Assembly (NCBI GenBank): GCA_014529385.2
Contig: CM043967.1
Span: 85,100,778 to 85,164,777 of the forward strand
Source of the DNA: Adiantum capillus-veneris
Lineage: Eukaryota > Streptophyta > Polypodiopsida > Polypodiales > Pteridaceae
DNA: 64,000 nucleotides
Reading direction: 5' to 3'
Each line of letters opens with the position of its first letter. Positions within the stretch are counted from its first letter, which is position 1. Below are positions 10,521 through 20,982 of the stretch, one piece after another. The notes under the pieces were generated by a model, which was not told where the DNA came from, searched no databases, and worked only from the letters and a program-made list of their open reading frames with translations. The translations under genes and the position numbers were made by a program.

Positions 10521-12177
10521 TTCACTTTGCCCCAAGGTCGACAAGGTTCTGTACTCGTCCGACGTGCTGGGATCGGTACCCACGCAATCTGGAACCAGTC
10601 CTGTTTTCATTTTGCCTTTTCTTCCACGTTCCTCAGCTGCTCTCGAACTCTTAGGCCTTTCGTCGTCCTTGTCATTTTGTTCTTTTTGTGCCTTTTTAGG
10701 GCACTTCGCGGAGATATGTGCAATTTCCCCGCATCCAAAGCACTTACCTTCCCTAATGTAGCGAGCTCTCTCCTGAAGAGTAAGCTTCACTCGTGCATCC
10801 TTCTTTTCTAGGTTGCTCTTTCTCTTTCTATTTTCATTTGTCAAAGTCTGTTCGGCTCTTTGTGTCATGATCCCATCGGTGGGCTAGGTCAAACTACCAG
10901 AGTGAATGGCAAAACCCCGTTTCGCATGACTCATCAACTCCTGAATGGAAGCTGACCTTTGTTCCAAGCAATGATCTCGGATCTCTGTAGGTAGACCCAA
11001 GGTAAACCGCTCAATCTGTTCCTTGAACGAGATCTTCTTAAATGAAGAGGCGGGTAGAAAAGAGCTCCAGAATCTCTCGCAATAAGCGTCCACTGTATCT
11101 TTCTTGGTTATCCGAAGATGGTTCCAAGCAGTTCGTATATCACGTTCTTACTCTCGAGTCAACCAAGAAGAAATAACAAGCCTCTTGAATTTCAGCCATT
11201 TAATTGGCGCAGTCTTGCTTAAGAGAAACGTGGACCACCAAGTTCGAGCATTCCCTTTAAAGTAAGAGGCAGCTCTCCGAATCTTACTGAGTAACGTTCT
11301 CCCACGAAAGCGATGTCAAACTGTTGTACAAAAGACAAAGCCTTCAAAGCATCTCTATATCCCGAAAACGTGTCAAATTTAATTGATTGCCCACCTTCCT
11401 TAAACTCTCGGACTTTCTTGCTTTTGTCTTCCAGAAAGTCATACTGGTTGGCTTTATAAAAATTCTTCTTCTTTGCATAAAAGTTGTTGTCGTCGGAGTC
11501 TGAACTGTCTGTAAATGAGTCCTCTGTATAACTGTCACTTACGGGGCGAGATTTAGACTTCTCTGCCTTTTTCTTGCCCTTTCCAAAGCGTTGCTTTTTG
11601 CTTCGCTCTTTGCCTTTTCGATCTTCTTTGCTCGAGTCAAATGAGATAGAAGAATTGTCTGAAGAAGAAGAAGAAGAAGAAGAATCGGGTACTTCTTCAA
11701 ATCGAACACGATTCTTCTGTTTCTTTGCCTTTTCAAACGTCGACTGACGACCCAAATAGCCCGGGAAGTCAGTGCCTTTCTTCTGCTTTTTGCCGTGCTT
11801 TTTAGCTTTGTTTTGCGCATCAAAAAGCTGAGCAATTCGTGCATCAACCACCTCTTCTAATTCCTTCTTTGAATACTTCTTGGGAGCAGGAGGTTTCTTG
11901 AGAACGGGTTTTGGGGGTGGTGTTGTGGTTTTCTGCCACTACGTGTGCACCTCCTCCAGAGAGTTCTTGCTCATATATTTTGCCATTTTCGGGTCCTTGG
12001 CAAAATTAAGCATCATCTTTGTTGCGTCGCCGATCAATCGTTGATGCTCCATCTCATCTCTCGACGCTCCACCTGAGTAGGCCAAGACAGGCCATACTCC
12101 TTGCCTGAATCTTCGTTGTGATGCCTTCCTGCATCTCCGGATGCAGAGGGAGCCGACTGATCCTTGCCTGAAGCCAT
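10494..12177 (-). pseudogene. Gag of element 2
   Basis: Likely start ATG at 12177, 70 bp after the primer site. Reading leftward: a short N-terminal segment, a lysine- and serine-rich, strongly charged region (11500-11850), the retrotransposon gag core (FVQQFDIAF, YCERFWSSFLP, FTLGLPTEI), and a CCHC zinc knuckle CFGCGEIAHISAKC near 10700-10740. A frameshift near 12060, a TAG at 11939-11941 and frame changes near 11220 and 10870 disrupt it. Confidence 0.85.
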
Positions 12178-12246
12178 AGGTGCCGCGGAAAAAAATTAGG
12201 GAACGGATTTCCCGTAGGAGAGAAATCGGCCGTGCTCTAATACCAC

Positions 12247-12914
12247 TATAACAAACTTGGACACTCCAAGTCAAGACTCTACCGCGATAGCACCAAATAA
12301 CCACTTCAACAAAGCTCACAGTTCACAATTTATTCCACACTGGCCCGGCGGAGTTCCGTGCCTTGAGATATTGGCCCCAAAGACTGGCACCCCTTTCGGT
12401 ATTTCTTTTTGTATTAATCTGAGTTCAAAGTACAAGAGAGCGGGCAGGTGCTCACACTCAGACTCTGCGTCCAGATGCTCTGAGTTGTGAGTGGCCTACC
12501 CTCTTATTTAAACAGTACAAGGGATGCCAAAAGCAGAGCCCAAAAGCTGTAAATCAACAGCTTTCTCTCACAAGCTCTCTTGAGCCCCCAAAATAAAACA
12601 AAGGAGTTCTTTCTCTTTCTTGGGCTTTTAATAAAATAAAGCAATCCTAAAAACTGCCAGCGTAGCCAAAATCTGAGATTTACGTAGAATAAAAAGCAAC
12701 CAGCGCTTGTGTAGCAAAACACAGCAAAGCTGCAGCTGATTCCAGCCCCAAAAGCTGCGTCGTAAATCGCGGGACTCTGCCACATGTCAGCATGCGTGAA
12801 AACCGCCGCAAATTCCGGCAGCCAGCCACGTTGCCATTTCTCAGGCTTTTCTTGGGATCCATTTGCCAAAAGGGAAAAATGTACAGGGCAGCCACGTCAT
12901 CCCAGATTGTGACA
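12247..12914 (-). repeat. 5' LTR of element 2
   Basis: 668 bp. Its right end TGTGACA is the LTR start (TGTCACA in sense). Its left end is one base from the primer binding site at 12234-12245. It aligns with 6079-6770. Confidence 0.9.
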
Positions 12915-12919
12915 GAATC
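12915..12919. repeat. Target site duplication GAATC, right copy
   Basis: Identical to 6074-6078, directly right of the element 2 LTR end TGACA. Confidence 0.9.
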
Positions 12920-13078
12920 CTCGTCAAAACTGTCAAAAAAATGTCGAGTTGTGCAGTAGGGTGTGCTCTTCTTGGCCTTCTTCTTGTTCTTTGCAAATCT
13001 CTGGTTCTTTCTTCGTTTCTTGCCCTTTCTGCCCTCATCGCTCGAATCAGAAGAGAAAGAGCTATCCGAACTGTCAGA
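12920..13078 (-). pseudogene. Relic Ty3/gypsy gag, right part (element 3)
   Basis: Continuation of the gag split by element 2. It aligns with the lysine- and serine-rich gag segment of element 2 (11510-11680). It stops abruptly at about 13078, where plus-strand pol sequence of another element begins. Confidence 0.6.
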
Positions 13079-13560
13079 AAGCTAAGAATGCGGTTTTGTG
13101 TCCCTTTCCAGATTCAAGAGAAGATAAATGATGTATCCTTCAGATTGAAATTGCTAGATACTTAGAGGATTCACAATGCTTTTCATGTGAGTCTTTTGAA
13201 ACCTTTCAAGGGGGAGGTGCCAATCGACAAGGAGCTTGAGGAGCAACCTGAAGTGGAAGAGAGCGTGGAGATTTTCGTCCTGGAACAGATACTTGCTCTC
13301 CAGGAAAGGAAAGAGAAAGGTAAAGTGAATGCCGGTTCTTAGTCAAGAACTATCCGGCATTGGATGAAAAGTGGATGGAGGAGGAGTACCTAGCAGGTAC
13401 TTATCAGATATTGGAACTTTACCTTGAGGCTTTTGGTCTAGCTTCGTCAATTCCGAGAGATCTCGTGGATCAGTAGGGTTGAATCTGGTGCAAACGAGAT
13501 AGCACAAGAGGGAAGTCACTCCGCTCTTTTGTCACAGGTTACCCAGATGGAATAAAGTCA
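13079..13560 (+). pseudogene. Integrase C-terminus and chromodomain remnant (element 5)
   Basis: Plus-strand copy of the end of gypsy pol. QEKINDVSFRLKLLDT and HNAFHVSLLKPFKGEV are followed by an acidic linker, then a chromodomain-like stretch (KNYPALDEKWMEEE in a shifted frame). Stops at 13162-13164 and elsewhere break it. It belongs to the same family as element 2 but in the opposite orientation. The left end is truncated where it meets a minus-strand gag. Confidence 0.8.
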
Positions 13561-14079
13561 CTGATTTTCCTTTGGATTTCAGGGATATTGATGGGCAGAC
13601 AGTATTTTTCTATATGACTTTATGAAAGAAGTACTTCGACATGGGAATTACCGACATGAATCTAATTTACGTGTGCTCTCTCATGTGAGTCATGTCTGAG
13701 TGCATGTTTGAAAGACGAAATGACTGCAGCATTTCAGTCTTGAGATGCTAGATAGAACTAGCAAACTTGTAGTCCTTATAAAGTTACTATATGGTAAGGT
13801 AGGAGTTGCTATATGACCCTAGAAAAATGCTATATAGTAAGATAGTATGGACATGATAGCAATAAGAATTAGTCAATCCGACATTAGTGAGATCCGATGT
13901 GGATCTAGATGCGATTGCTAAACACATTGCCGAGAGATCATGGTCTGAGATCTTGATGGACTTTATGTGATTTGATTTGAATGGGATGTGGATGTTAGTG
14001 ACTGTTGTCTTTGTGTAAGTGCTAGATTTGTGTCGTCTTTGTGTCGGTGCTTAGAGTCAGTGTCTATTGAAATGGTTTA
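13561..14079 (+). other. 3' noncoding region of element 5, left part
   Basis: No gene seen. It runs from the pol end to the insertion site of element 4 and resumes at 18016, where a polypurine tract appears. It resembles 6787-7110 of element 2 when that is read in reverse (for example GATCCGATGTGGATCTAGATGCGATT). Confidence 0.55.
14075..14079. repeat. Target site duplication GTTTA, left copy
   Basis: Directly left of the LTR starting TGTCACAAGG at 14080. It is identical to 18011-18015 and defines the insertion of element 4. Confidence 0.9.
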
Positions 14080-14645
14080 TGTCACAAGGCGGGCACCACG
14101 TGCCAATAGAAAAGAACAGACTGAGCAAACTTTTAACACTTCAATAACAACTGAACTGAAAGAGAGAGACGACACGCAACACGGAGTGGCGGAATTCCAC
14201 CCCAGAGAGTATTGGCCCCAAACCTTGGCGCCCCTTTCTGTATTTCTTTATATTGCATCAACACAGTACAAGCCGGTACTCCAGACTCTGCACCTTCTCC
14301 AGGAAGCATGCCAGAGAATGAGCCCTAGCCTCATATTTAAAGGCCCTTGGCCTGAAAAGCAGTTACAGTAAAAAGACTTTAAAACTCAAAAGCAAAGCAA
14401 AAAAGCTGTCAACGCAATTTACAGAAATCCGTACAGCCTGCCACGTCATCATGTCAGCGCAATTTCGGAATCTGTCTGCTGCCCTTAGGGTTAGGGTTAG
14501 GTTTTCTACAGTTTTAGGGTTAGGGTTTTCAAAATTAGGGTTTCAGTAGTTAGGGTTTCTGGCAGAAATTAGGGTTTAGGCCCCTCGGCCACATCTGTAA
14601 GTTGACTCCATTCTTTAGGCTTTGACACGTCAGCAGTTTGTTACA
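14080..14645 (-). repeat. 3' LTR of element 4
   Basis: 566 bp, bounded by TG and CA. Contains one TGACGTGG module, telomere-like TTAGGG/TTTAGGG stretches at 14490-14582, and an AAATATGAGG TATA-like motif. It lacks a roughly 44-bp unit that the 5' LTR has. Confidence 0.9.
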
Positions 14646-15030
14646 TCTCCCCTTCTTGAAAGAGAGTAATCGTCCGCGATTACAACATATCTGCAAAACA
14701 ACTCAAGTTAGTTCAAAAATTTTCGAGGGTCATTTCGAGGGACAAGTTTTCTCTTTTTATTAAAGAGTTAGCTTCTCCTTTCTGCTCGTTTGACCAAGGA
14801 GTTAGCTTCTCCTTTCTCCAGATCGGAACTCTTGATATTCCGGCGTAGTAAAATTAGCCATCACACCCAGACCGTACTGATCTTCCACGGGTGTCTTGAT
14901 GCACTAAAATTACATACCCAAGCAATCTCATCCAATTCAGAATATTCAGTGGTTGGCACATCACAATGCAACACAAATGCTCACTTATGCATGTTACAAG
15001 ACATAGAAACATAAAGCCGCCCGCCGATGA

Positions 15031-15382
15031 ACACTCCTCCCGCATAACCTAACAAGGTCCGGGCCGGGAGATATTCAACGACTCCCTCATCACTCCTCCC
15101 GCATAACCTAAAAAGGTCCGGGCCGGGAGATATAGAGGCCTATTACAACCAAACGCCCCCCAGACCGCAGCCTGTGTCGTTTGGAGGTGCTGAGAGTAAC
15201 CACTGCTCAAACTTCTTAATACTCCTCCCGCATAACCATCCAGGTCTGGACCGAGAGTCACAACAACAATTATTTTACAAGCATACAACCAAACGCTCCC
15301 CAGGCATCAGCCTGCGTCGTTCGGAGGTTTTCAAACATACAACGAAACGCTCCCCAGGCATCGGCCTACGTCGTTCCGAGGT
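15031..15382 (-). repeat. Noncoding tandem repeats of element 4
   Basis: Two repeat types alternate. ACTCCTCCCGCATAACC recurs at about 15031, 15091 and 15220. The ACAACCAAACGCTCCCCAGG unit occurs at 15136-15185, 15286-15330 and 15334-15382. The second unit is the inverted form of the element 1 minisatellite. Confidence 0.8.
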
Positions 15383-15519
15383 TCTCACTTCTCCATCGGG
15401 GAGTAAAATCAGCAATCATTGAAACCATTATCAAAACCAGAGTCAAACAATTCAAACTGGCACCAAAACAGGTTCAAAACAGATACCATCCATTTCAAAC
15501 AATACTTTCTTAAACAAAG

Positions 15520-17188
15520 CTCAAAAGTATCTAACTATAAAACAACTAGAGAGTTCATTCAGGATTTGTTCGGACAACCGAACTTTGAGGACGACTCGCT
15601 TGCCCTTCTGCATCACGATGATGGTTCGGTTCCGGACTTGGAGAGTCGCATCATTCTTGTCATGCCAAGGCATGCCTAATAGAACGTCACAATTGCCCAA
15701 CTTCATGATGTGGAAATCAGCTTTTCCATGATAATCTTGAATAGTCACTGGAAGAGCACCAATGAGCGGTACTACTTTCTGAGTTTGCCCTATGGCTAGC
15801 TCAGCTTCAATTTCTCCACCCTCTGCATCGTAATCAAAGTGTATCTGCTTTAGGAATTCTGGATGGATGAAGTTCTCTGTAGCTCCGGGGTCAAAGAAAA
15901 TAAGGGCTTTGAAACCATTGACTTTGCCATATGCTCGACACAATTCATTTGTACTCTCAAGGCGTATGCCATAAATATCAGGAACTAGTCCAATAGCGGG
16001 TCTAGCTCTCTTGGCAGGAGGTGGCGCTCGGGTTCTGTCGATCGTTGGTGCGGGCGTCGACTCCTTTGGTCTATCAGTGCGTTTGGGACAATTAAAATGA
16101 TTATGCCCTGTTTGAAAGCATCCAAAGCATCGGCCTTCTTGTAGTAAGGTGTCTCGTTGTTGAGGTGTCAAACGAAGCCTTTGCGGTTGATTTTCACGAG
16201 ACTCTCGAGAATTTGTTCGTTGTTGCCGAGAGTTGTGGTTAGTGGCCGGAGATTCTTCTGTGGTAAACTCTAGCTTTCCCTTCATCAGTTTGTAGCCGAC
16301 CGCGGCATGGTCCATAAGTTCTTGCATGGTAGAGACTTGCTTGGATAGACAATATTCCTGCAATGGTGATGGTAGTCCAATGGTGTATCGCTCGCATTGG
16401 GCCTCCAAGGGAATAGATCTAAAGAAGGACACTAGAAGGTACACGTCGGGAAACCTTTGGTTATATTCGTCCATGGTTTCACTGGCAAGCATTTTCAAGT
16501 TGCCCCATTCTGCCAAAATCCGCACTTCAAACATAGAAGTCATGTAACTACCTGCAAAAACTGTCTTGAAAGCTTGCCAGGGCCTTGGAGCATGCGGTTG
16601 TGTTGTGATTGAACTCCACCATTGCATAGCATTATCTTTAAGAAATCCCGCTGCTCGAGAAATCTTGGATTCTTCTGTATAGTTCCCTGAAGCATAGATG
16701 TTGTCAAAATGCTGTAGGAACTGCAATGCTTTCTTGCGATCTTTCACCTCGGAAAAAGTGAAAATTTTGACTGTCGTGCCACCATCTTTGAAATCTTTGG
16801 GTTGGTTTGGCGCATATCCCGGGTATGGATAATAAGAGTATCCATATGGGCTCCAACCATTGTAGCCTTGTGGCGGTGGTGGTGGAGGTGCGGGCAATGG
16901 ATGTGACAAAGGCGGTTGCACTGGATCAGGGTCAGATGGTTGCACCATATTCCTGAAGACTCCCCTGATCGTGACAGACGGCTGAGAAGGTTGCCGGTTG
17001 GAAGCTCTCGTACTTTCTGGTGCCAGAGGAGGAGGTACCACCTGGGGCATCAGAGGGGGTAACATGTAGTTCAAAAATTGTTGAAAGCCTTGCAGCATTG
17101 GAAGATTCTGCTGAGGATGCCGTGAAAGAATGTCGTGAAGCTCGTTGACCAGACACTGTAAATATTCTGCTGAATCCATGAATTCCAA
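15520..17188 (-). CDS. Gag-aspartic protease polyprotein of element 4
   Basis: 555 codons with no stop. The start is an ATG at 17188, about 200 bp after the primer site. Order of parts: leucine-rich N-terminus; proline-rich linker (residues about 60-125); retrotransposon gag core (KDNAMQWWSSI, ILAEWGNLKML, EYNQRFPD, about 180-260); CCHC zinc knuckle CFGCFQTGHNHFNC (about 355-370); retropepsin active site ALIFFDPGATENFI (about 430); and DVLLGMPWHDK (about 500). It stops before any RT sequence. Such a product could form particles and process itself, but copying and integration would need another element. The intact frame among broken neighbours suggests recent activity or selection for gag. Confidence 0.88.
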
Positions 17189-17387
17189 GTATTGGGTTCT
17201 TAATTGGCTTATGCCTTGTAAGACACTGCGGTGAAGACGGGAGCGCGCCCGATGCGCGATGAAGTAAGGGTGGGAGTGGCTAATAAGTCCGGGTTCGAAG
17301 GCGAAGATACCTCAAATAAAATTCCATCAATAGCTCTGTCTGCTCTTATGTAGGACCGGTATGCTTTCAAAAAAGCTCACGCCTGAT

Positions 17388-17399
17388 GCTCTGATACCA
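17388..17399 (-). promoter_or_regulatory. Primer binding site of element 4
   Basis: GCTCTGATACCA on the plus strand, that is TGGTATCAGAGC in sense, one base from the LTR at 17401. Confidence 0.88.
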
Positions 17400-17400
17400 C

Positions 17401-18010
17401 TGTCACAAGGCGAGCACCACGTGCCAATAGAAGAGAACAATCTGAGCAAACTTTTAACACTTAAATAACAACTGAACTGAAAGAGAGAGACGACACGCGA
17501 CACGGAGTGGCGGAATTCCACCCCAGAGAGTATTGGCCCCAAACCTTGGCGCCCCTTTCTGTATTTCTTTATATTGCATCAGCACAGTACAAGCCGGTAC
17601 TCTAGACTCTGCACCTTCTCCAGGAAGCATGCCAGAGAATGAGCCCTAGCCTCATATTTAAAGGCCCTTGGCCTGAAAAGCAGTTACAGTAAAAAGCCTT
17701 TAAAACTCAAAAGCTTCTGGTTCAAAAGCAAAGCCAAAAAGCTGTCAGTGCAATTTACGGAAATCCGTACAGCCTGCCATGTCATCAGTCAACGCAAAAC
17801 GCGGAAATCCGTACAGCCTGCCACGTCATCATGTCAGCGCAATTTCGGAATTTGTATGCTGTCCTTAGGGTTAGGGTTAGGGTTTCTACAATTTTAGGGT
17901 TAGGGTTTCCAAAATTAGGGTTTCTGGCAGAAATTAGGGTTTAGGCCCCTCGGCCACATCTGTAAGTTGACTCCATTCTTTAGGCTTTGACACGCCAGCA
18001 ATTTGTTACA
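17401..18010 (-). repeat. 5' LTR of element 4
   Basis: 610 bp. Two TGACGTGG-type modules lie near 17755-17840 and telomere-like repeats near 17866-17945. Its right end TTGTTACA is followed by the target duplication GTTTA. Confidence 0.9.
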
Positions 18011-18015
18011 GTTTA
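18011..18015. repeat. Target site duplication GTTTA, right copy
   Basis: Matches 14075-14079 exactly. Confidence 0.9.
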
Positions 18016-18052
18016 TGGCTTATGTTCGATCTTGCAAGCGTAATCGAGGGCG

Positions 18053-18077
18053 ATTACAATTCTTTCAAGAGGGGGGT
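18053..18077 (+). promoter_or_regulatory. Polypurine tract of element 5
   Basis: TTCTTTCAAGAGGGGGGTA lies directly before an LTR start TGTCACAA at 18078. It matches the tract of element 2 (reverse of 6771-6789). It primes plus-strand synthesis in this family and shows that element 5 resumes after element 4. Confidence 0.8.
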
Positions 18078-18561
18078 ATGTCACAAAATGATAAAGTGGC
18101 ATGTCCACCCGGAAACTGACAGAGTTAAAAGATTTTAAGATGTTCCAACTTATAGGGTACCCGTTCGATGGGGCCCTTGGAGATACGCAAAAAGAGATCG
18201 CAAAGATACTGACGTGGCAAGGGTTGTACTGATGCTTCCAGATTTTCCGCTGACTGCTGACGTGGCACTGCACGGATTCTCGTAAATCGTGGAAGTTGCT
18301 GCTAGCACCAACTTTTAGGCCAGATGCTTTTGGGACTTGAACCTTTTCATGTAATTGCTTTTGGGGCTCTGCTTTTGGTATTCCTTGTACTGTTTAAAAG
18401 AGGCCTTGGGGCCTCACTCTGCAGAGCATCTGGACGCAGAGTCTGAGAGCCGAGGTCCCTCGAGAGTTGTACTTTGAAATGACTAATGATAGAGAAATAC
18501 CGAAAGCGGCGCAAGACTTTGGGGCCAATACCTCTCGACACAGAAGTATGTCGGGCCGTGT

Positions 18562-18649
<88 letters not shown>

Positions 18650-18727
18650 AGGTGCAGTGGAATGAATGTTGAACTTTGCTCAAGATGAGAGCTCCGACCT
18701 GTGCTCAAGTGTTCCTTTTATCTTACG
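18078..18727 (+). repeat. 3' LTR of element 5 with internal (TC)n
   Basis: Starts TGTCACAA and aligns with the element 2 LTRs (GCATCTGGACGCAGAGTC, GAAATACCGAAAG, TTTGGGGCCAATA). A (TC)n tract of about 80 bp (18567-18648) splits the R/U5 part. Homology resumes after it (GTGGAATGAATGTTGAACT). The 3' boundary is approximate. Confidence 0.7.
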
Positions 18728-19062
18728 GAAGGGAGAGCCTTCCGTTCCTTTAGTGAGAGAGTGCAATGGACACAAAGTGAATGGACATTGTGCGTGAAGG
18801 TGCATGAGTCTGAGAGATAGAGAGAGAAGAGAATATGACACCAAAAAGTTGTCGAAACCCTCCTGCAAGGGCCCCACTCTCTATGGCGAGAGCGGTCTAC
18901 TTATGATTGCACAAATCTCATCGATGACAATGTCAATGGTGACGATGCGACGACGACGACGCGCTGAAAACGCATATGCTGAAACCTGCGTTTTCCGGGC
19001 TGAATTTGCAAACTACGCTAGATCTGAGCGTGCGGCGAGGATCTACTGCGGGACGGTGAGAT
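18728..19062. other. Spacer without recognised features
   Basis: No gene seen. A GACGACGACG microrepeat occurs near 18947-18962. The sequence joins element 6 at about 19063 with no visible LTR. Confidence 0.4.
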
Positions 19063-19827
19063 CTGCAACACAAATGCTTACATATGCATGTTACAAGACA
19101 CAACAAACAGCACCGCTGAGCACTCCTCCGAGACAAACGGTCTGCGGTATGAAGCTACTCACCGACTACCTCGTCACTTCCCCCGCAAATAACCTAAAAA
19201 GGTACGGGCCATGAGCTCATAGGACTGTACAACCAAACGCTCCTCAGAACACAGTCTGCGTCGCTTGGAGGTTCAAGCATACAACCAAACGCTCCCCAAG
19301 CATCGGCCTGTGTCGTTCGGAGGTTTTCTAGCATACAACAAAACGCTCCCCAGGCATTGGCCTGCGTCGTTCCAAGGTTCAAACAATACCAAAACAGTAT
19401 TTCTCACTTCTCCATCCGGGAGTAAAATCACCAATCATTGAAACCAGTATTAAAACCAGAGTCAAACAATTCAAATCGCCACCAAGACAGGTTCAAAACA
19501 CATACCATCCATTTCAAACAAATTTCAAACAGGATCGCCAAAGAAGTTCTCAAACAGATTCTCATACAAAATTCAAACTTAAAAAGCAATCTCGCCATCA
19601 ACCGAGCTCGAAAAGTCGACTGACTTTCCATCCTGAAACCTGTACCAAAAATTAGGGTTAGGTTCCTTCCATGAGGTCATAGCCGAGCACAACATGGTTC
19701 ATCGGCTCTTGGACAAAGAGTGTTTTCGTTGGCCGCGATGGTAGTCCCAAGATAGCAATCGCACTAGATTTCCAAGGTCATCTGCTCGTGAAGAGACATC
19801 TACTGAGAGATGTCGAGAAATTTCAAG

Positions 19828-20050
19828 TTATAATCTACTAGGGTTTCCATGGTCGGGATACCCCACTTTGCCAAAAGTTGCACTCCGAAGGAAGATATTA
19901 GAAACCATATAACTTCGGGCAAATTTTTTCTTGAAAGCTTGCCAAGTACTTGAAGTATGCTGCTTGGTAGCTATCAACATCTGCATGGCACTGTCTCTGA
20001 GAAAAACAGCAGCTCGAAACAAATCTTGGATCCTTCTCTTGCAAGTGATC
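19828..20050 (-). pseudogene. Gag remnant of element 6
   Basis: Encodes FRAAVFLRDSAMQMLIATKQ and TWQAFKKKFARSYM, matching the gag core of element 4. The frame is short, with stops on both sides. Confidence 0.7.
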
Positions 20051-20291
20051 TTAATGGCTTATGCCCTGTAAGACATGAGCGGTGAAAATGGGAGGGCGCC
20101 CGATGCGCGATGAAGTAAGGGTGGGAGTGGCTAATAAGTTTGGGTTGGAGGGCGAAGATACCTCGAATAAAATTCCAAAGTCCGGGTTGGAGGACGAAGA
20201 TACCTCGAATAAAATTCTAATAGCTCTGTCTGCTCTTTTGTAGGACCGGTATGCTTTCTAGAAAAGCACACGCCTAATGCTCTGATACCAC

Positions 20292-20982
20292 TGTCACAAG
20301 ACGGACACCACGTGCCAATAGAAAAGAACAGACAAACAGACTTTTAGCACTTCAATAAAAACAGAACTAAGAGAGAGAGAGAGAGAGAGAAACGACACGC
20401 GACACGAAGTGGCAGAATTCCACCCCAGAGAGTATTGGCCCCAAACCTTGGTGCCCCTTTCGATATTTCTTTATATTGCATCGACAGTGTACAAGTCGGT
20501 ACTCCAGACTCTGCACCTTCTCCGGGAAGCATGCCAAAGAATGAGCCCTAATCTCATATTTAAAGGCCCTAGGCCCCAAAAGCAGTTTAAAGTAAAAAGA
20601 CTTCAAACTTAAAAGCATTTGGTCCAAAAGCAAAGCCAAAAAGCTGTCAGTGCAATTTACGGAAATCCGTACAGCCTGCCACATCATCAGCCAACGCAAA
20701 ACGCGGAAATCCGTACAGCCACAGCCTAGCACGTCATCAGCCAGCGTAATTTCCGGAACTTCCGTGCAGCTGCCACATCATCAGCTTTGCGTGAGAGTGT
20801 GTGTGTGAGTCTTGCTTTATTTTAATCCCTTTGTCACTGGGGCCCCATCGGACGGGGTCCCCATAAGTTGGTAGGACTTCTTGTTCTTCTGCTACTTGTC
20901 CTTCTTAGGGTTTAGGCCCCTCGGCCGGCATCTGTAAGTTGGCTTCATTCTTTAGGCTTTGACACGTCAGGAATTTGTGACA
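20292..20982 (-). repeat. 5' LTR of element 6
   Basis: 691 bp, TGTCACAAGA at the left and TTTGTGACA at the right. It contains three TGACGT/ACGTCA modules (20670-20785) and aligns with both LTRs of element 1. Confidence 0.85.

Larger units (their letters stand above)
6079..12914 (-). mobile_element. Full-length Ty3/gypsy chromovirus (element 2)
   Basis: A 6.8-kb element in reverse orientation with both LTRs, a primer binding site (12234-12245, complementary to TGGTATTAGAGC), a polypurine tract (about 6771-6786) and a 5-bp target duplication GAATC. Reading leftward it encodes gag, protease, RT, RNase H, integrase and a chromodomain. That order places it in the chromodomain-bearing Ty3/gypsy group. 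Coding regions are broken by at least two frameshifts and several in-frame stops, so the copy is dead. It landed inside a gag of a related element, whose halves flank it. Confidence 0.95.
14080..18010 (-). mobile_element. Gag-protease-only Ty3/gypsy element (element 4)
   Basis: A 3.9-kb element in reverse orientation with two LTRs (14080-14645 and 17401-18010), a tRNA-iMet primer site at 17388-17399, a polypurine tract (14646-14662 read in reverse) and a perfect 5-bp target duplication GTTTA. The only long gene is an unbroken 555-codon gag-protease. RT, RNase H, integrase and chromodomain are absent. It is nested in the 3' noncoding region of element 5. It would depend on an autonomous partner for copying and integration. 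Confidence 0.92.
19063..20982 (-). mobile_element. 3'-truncated non-autonomous gypsy element (element 6)
   Basis: Reverse-oriented close relative of element 1. It keeps the 5' LTR (20292-20982), primer site (20279-20290), two 41-bp leader units (20131-20218), a gag remnant (19828-20050) and the triplicated minisatellite (19220-19382). The last part of the interior, the polypurine tract and the 3' LTR are missing at the left. Its right end interrupts the gag of element 7. Confidence 0.85.
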
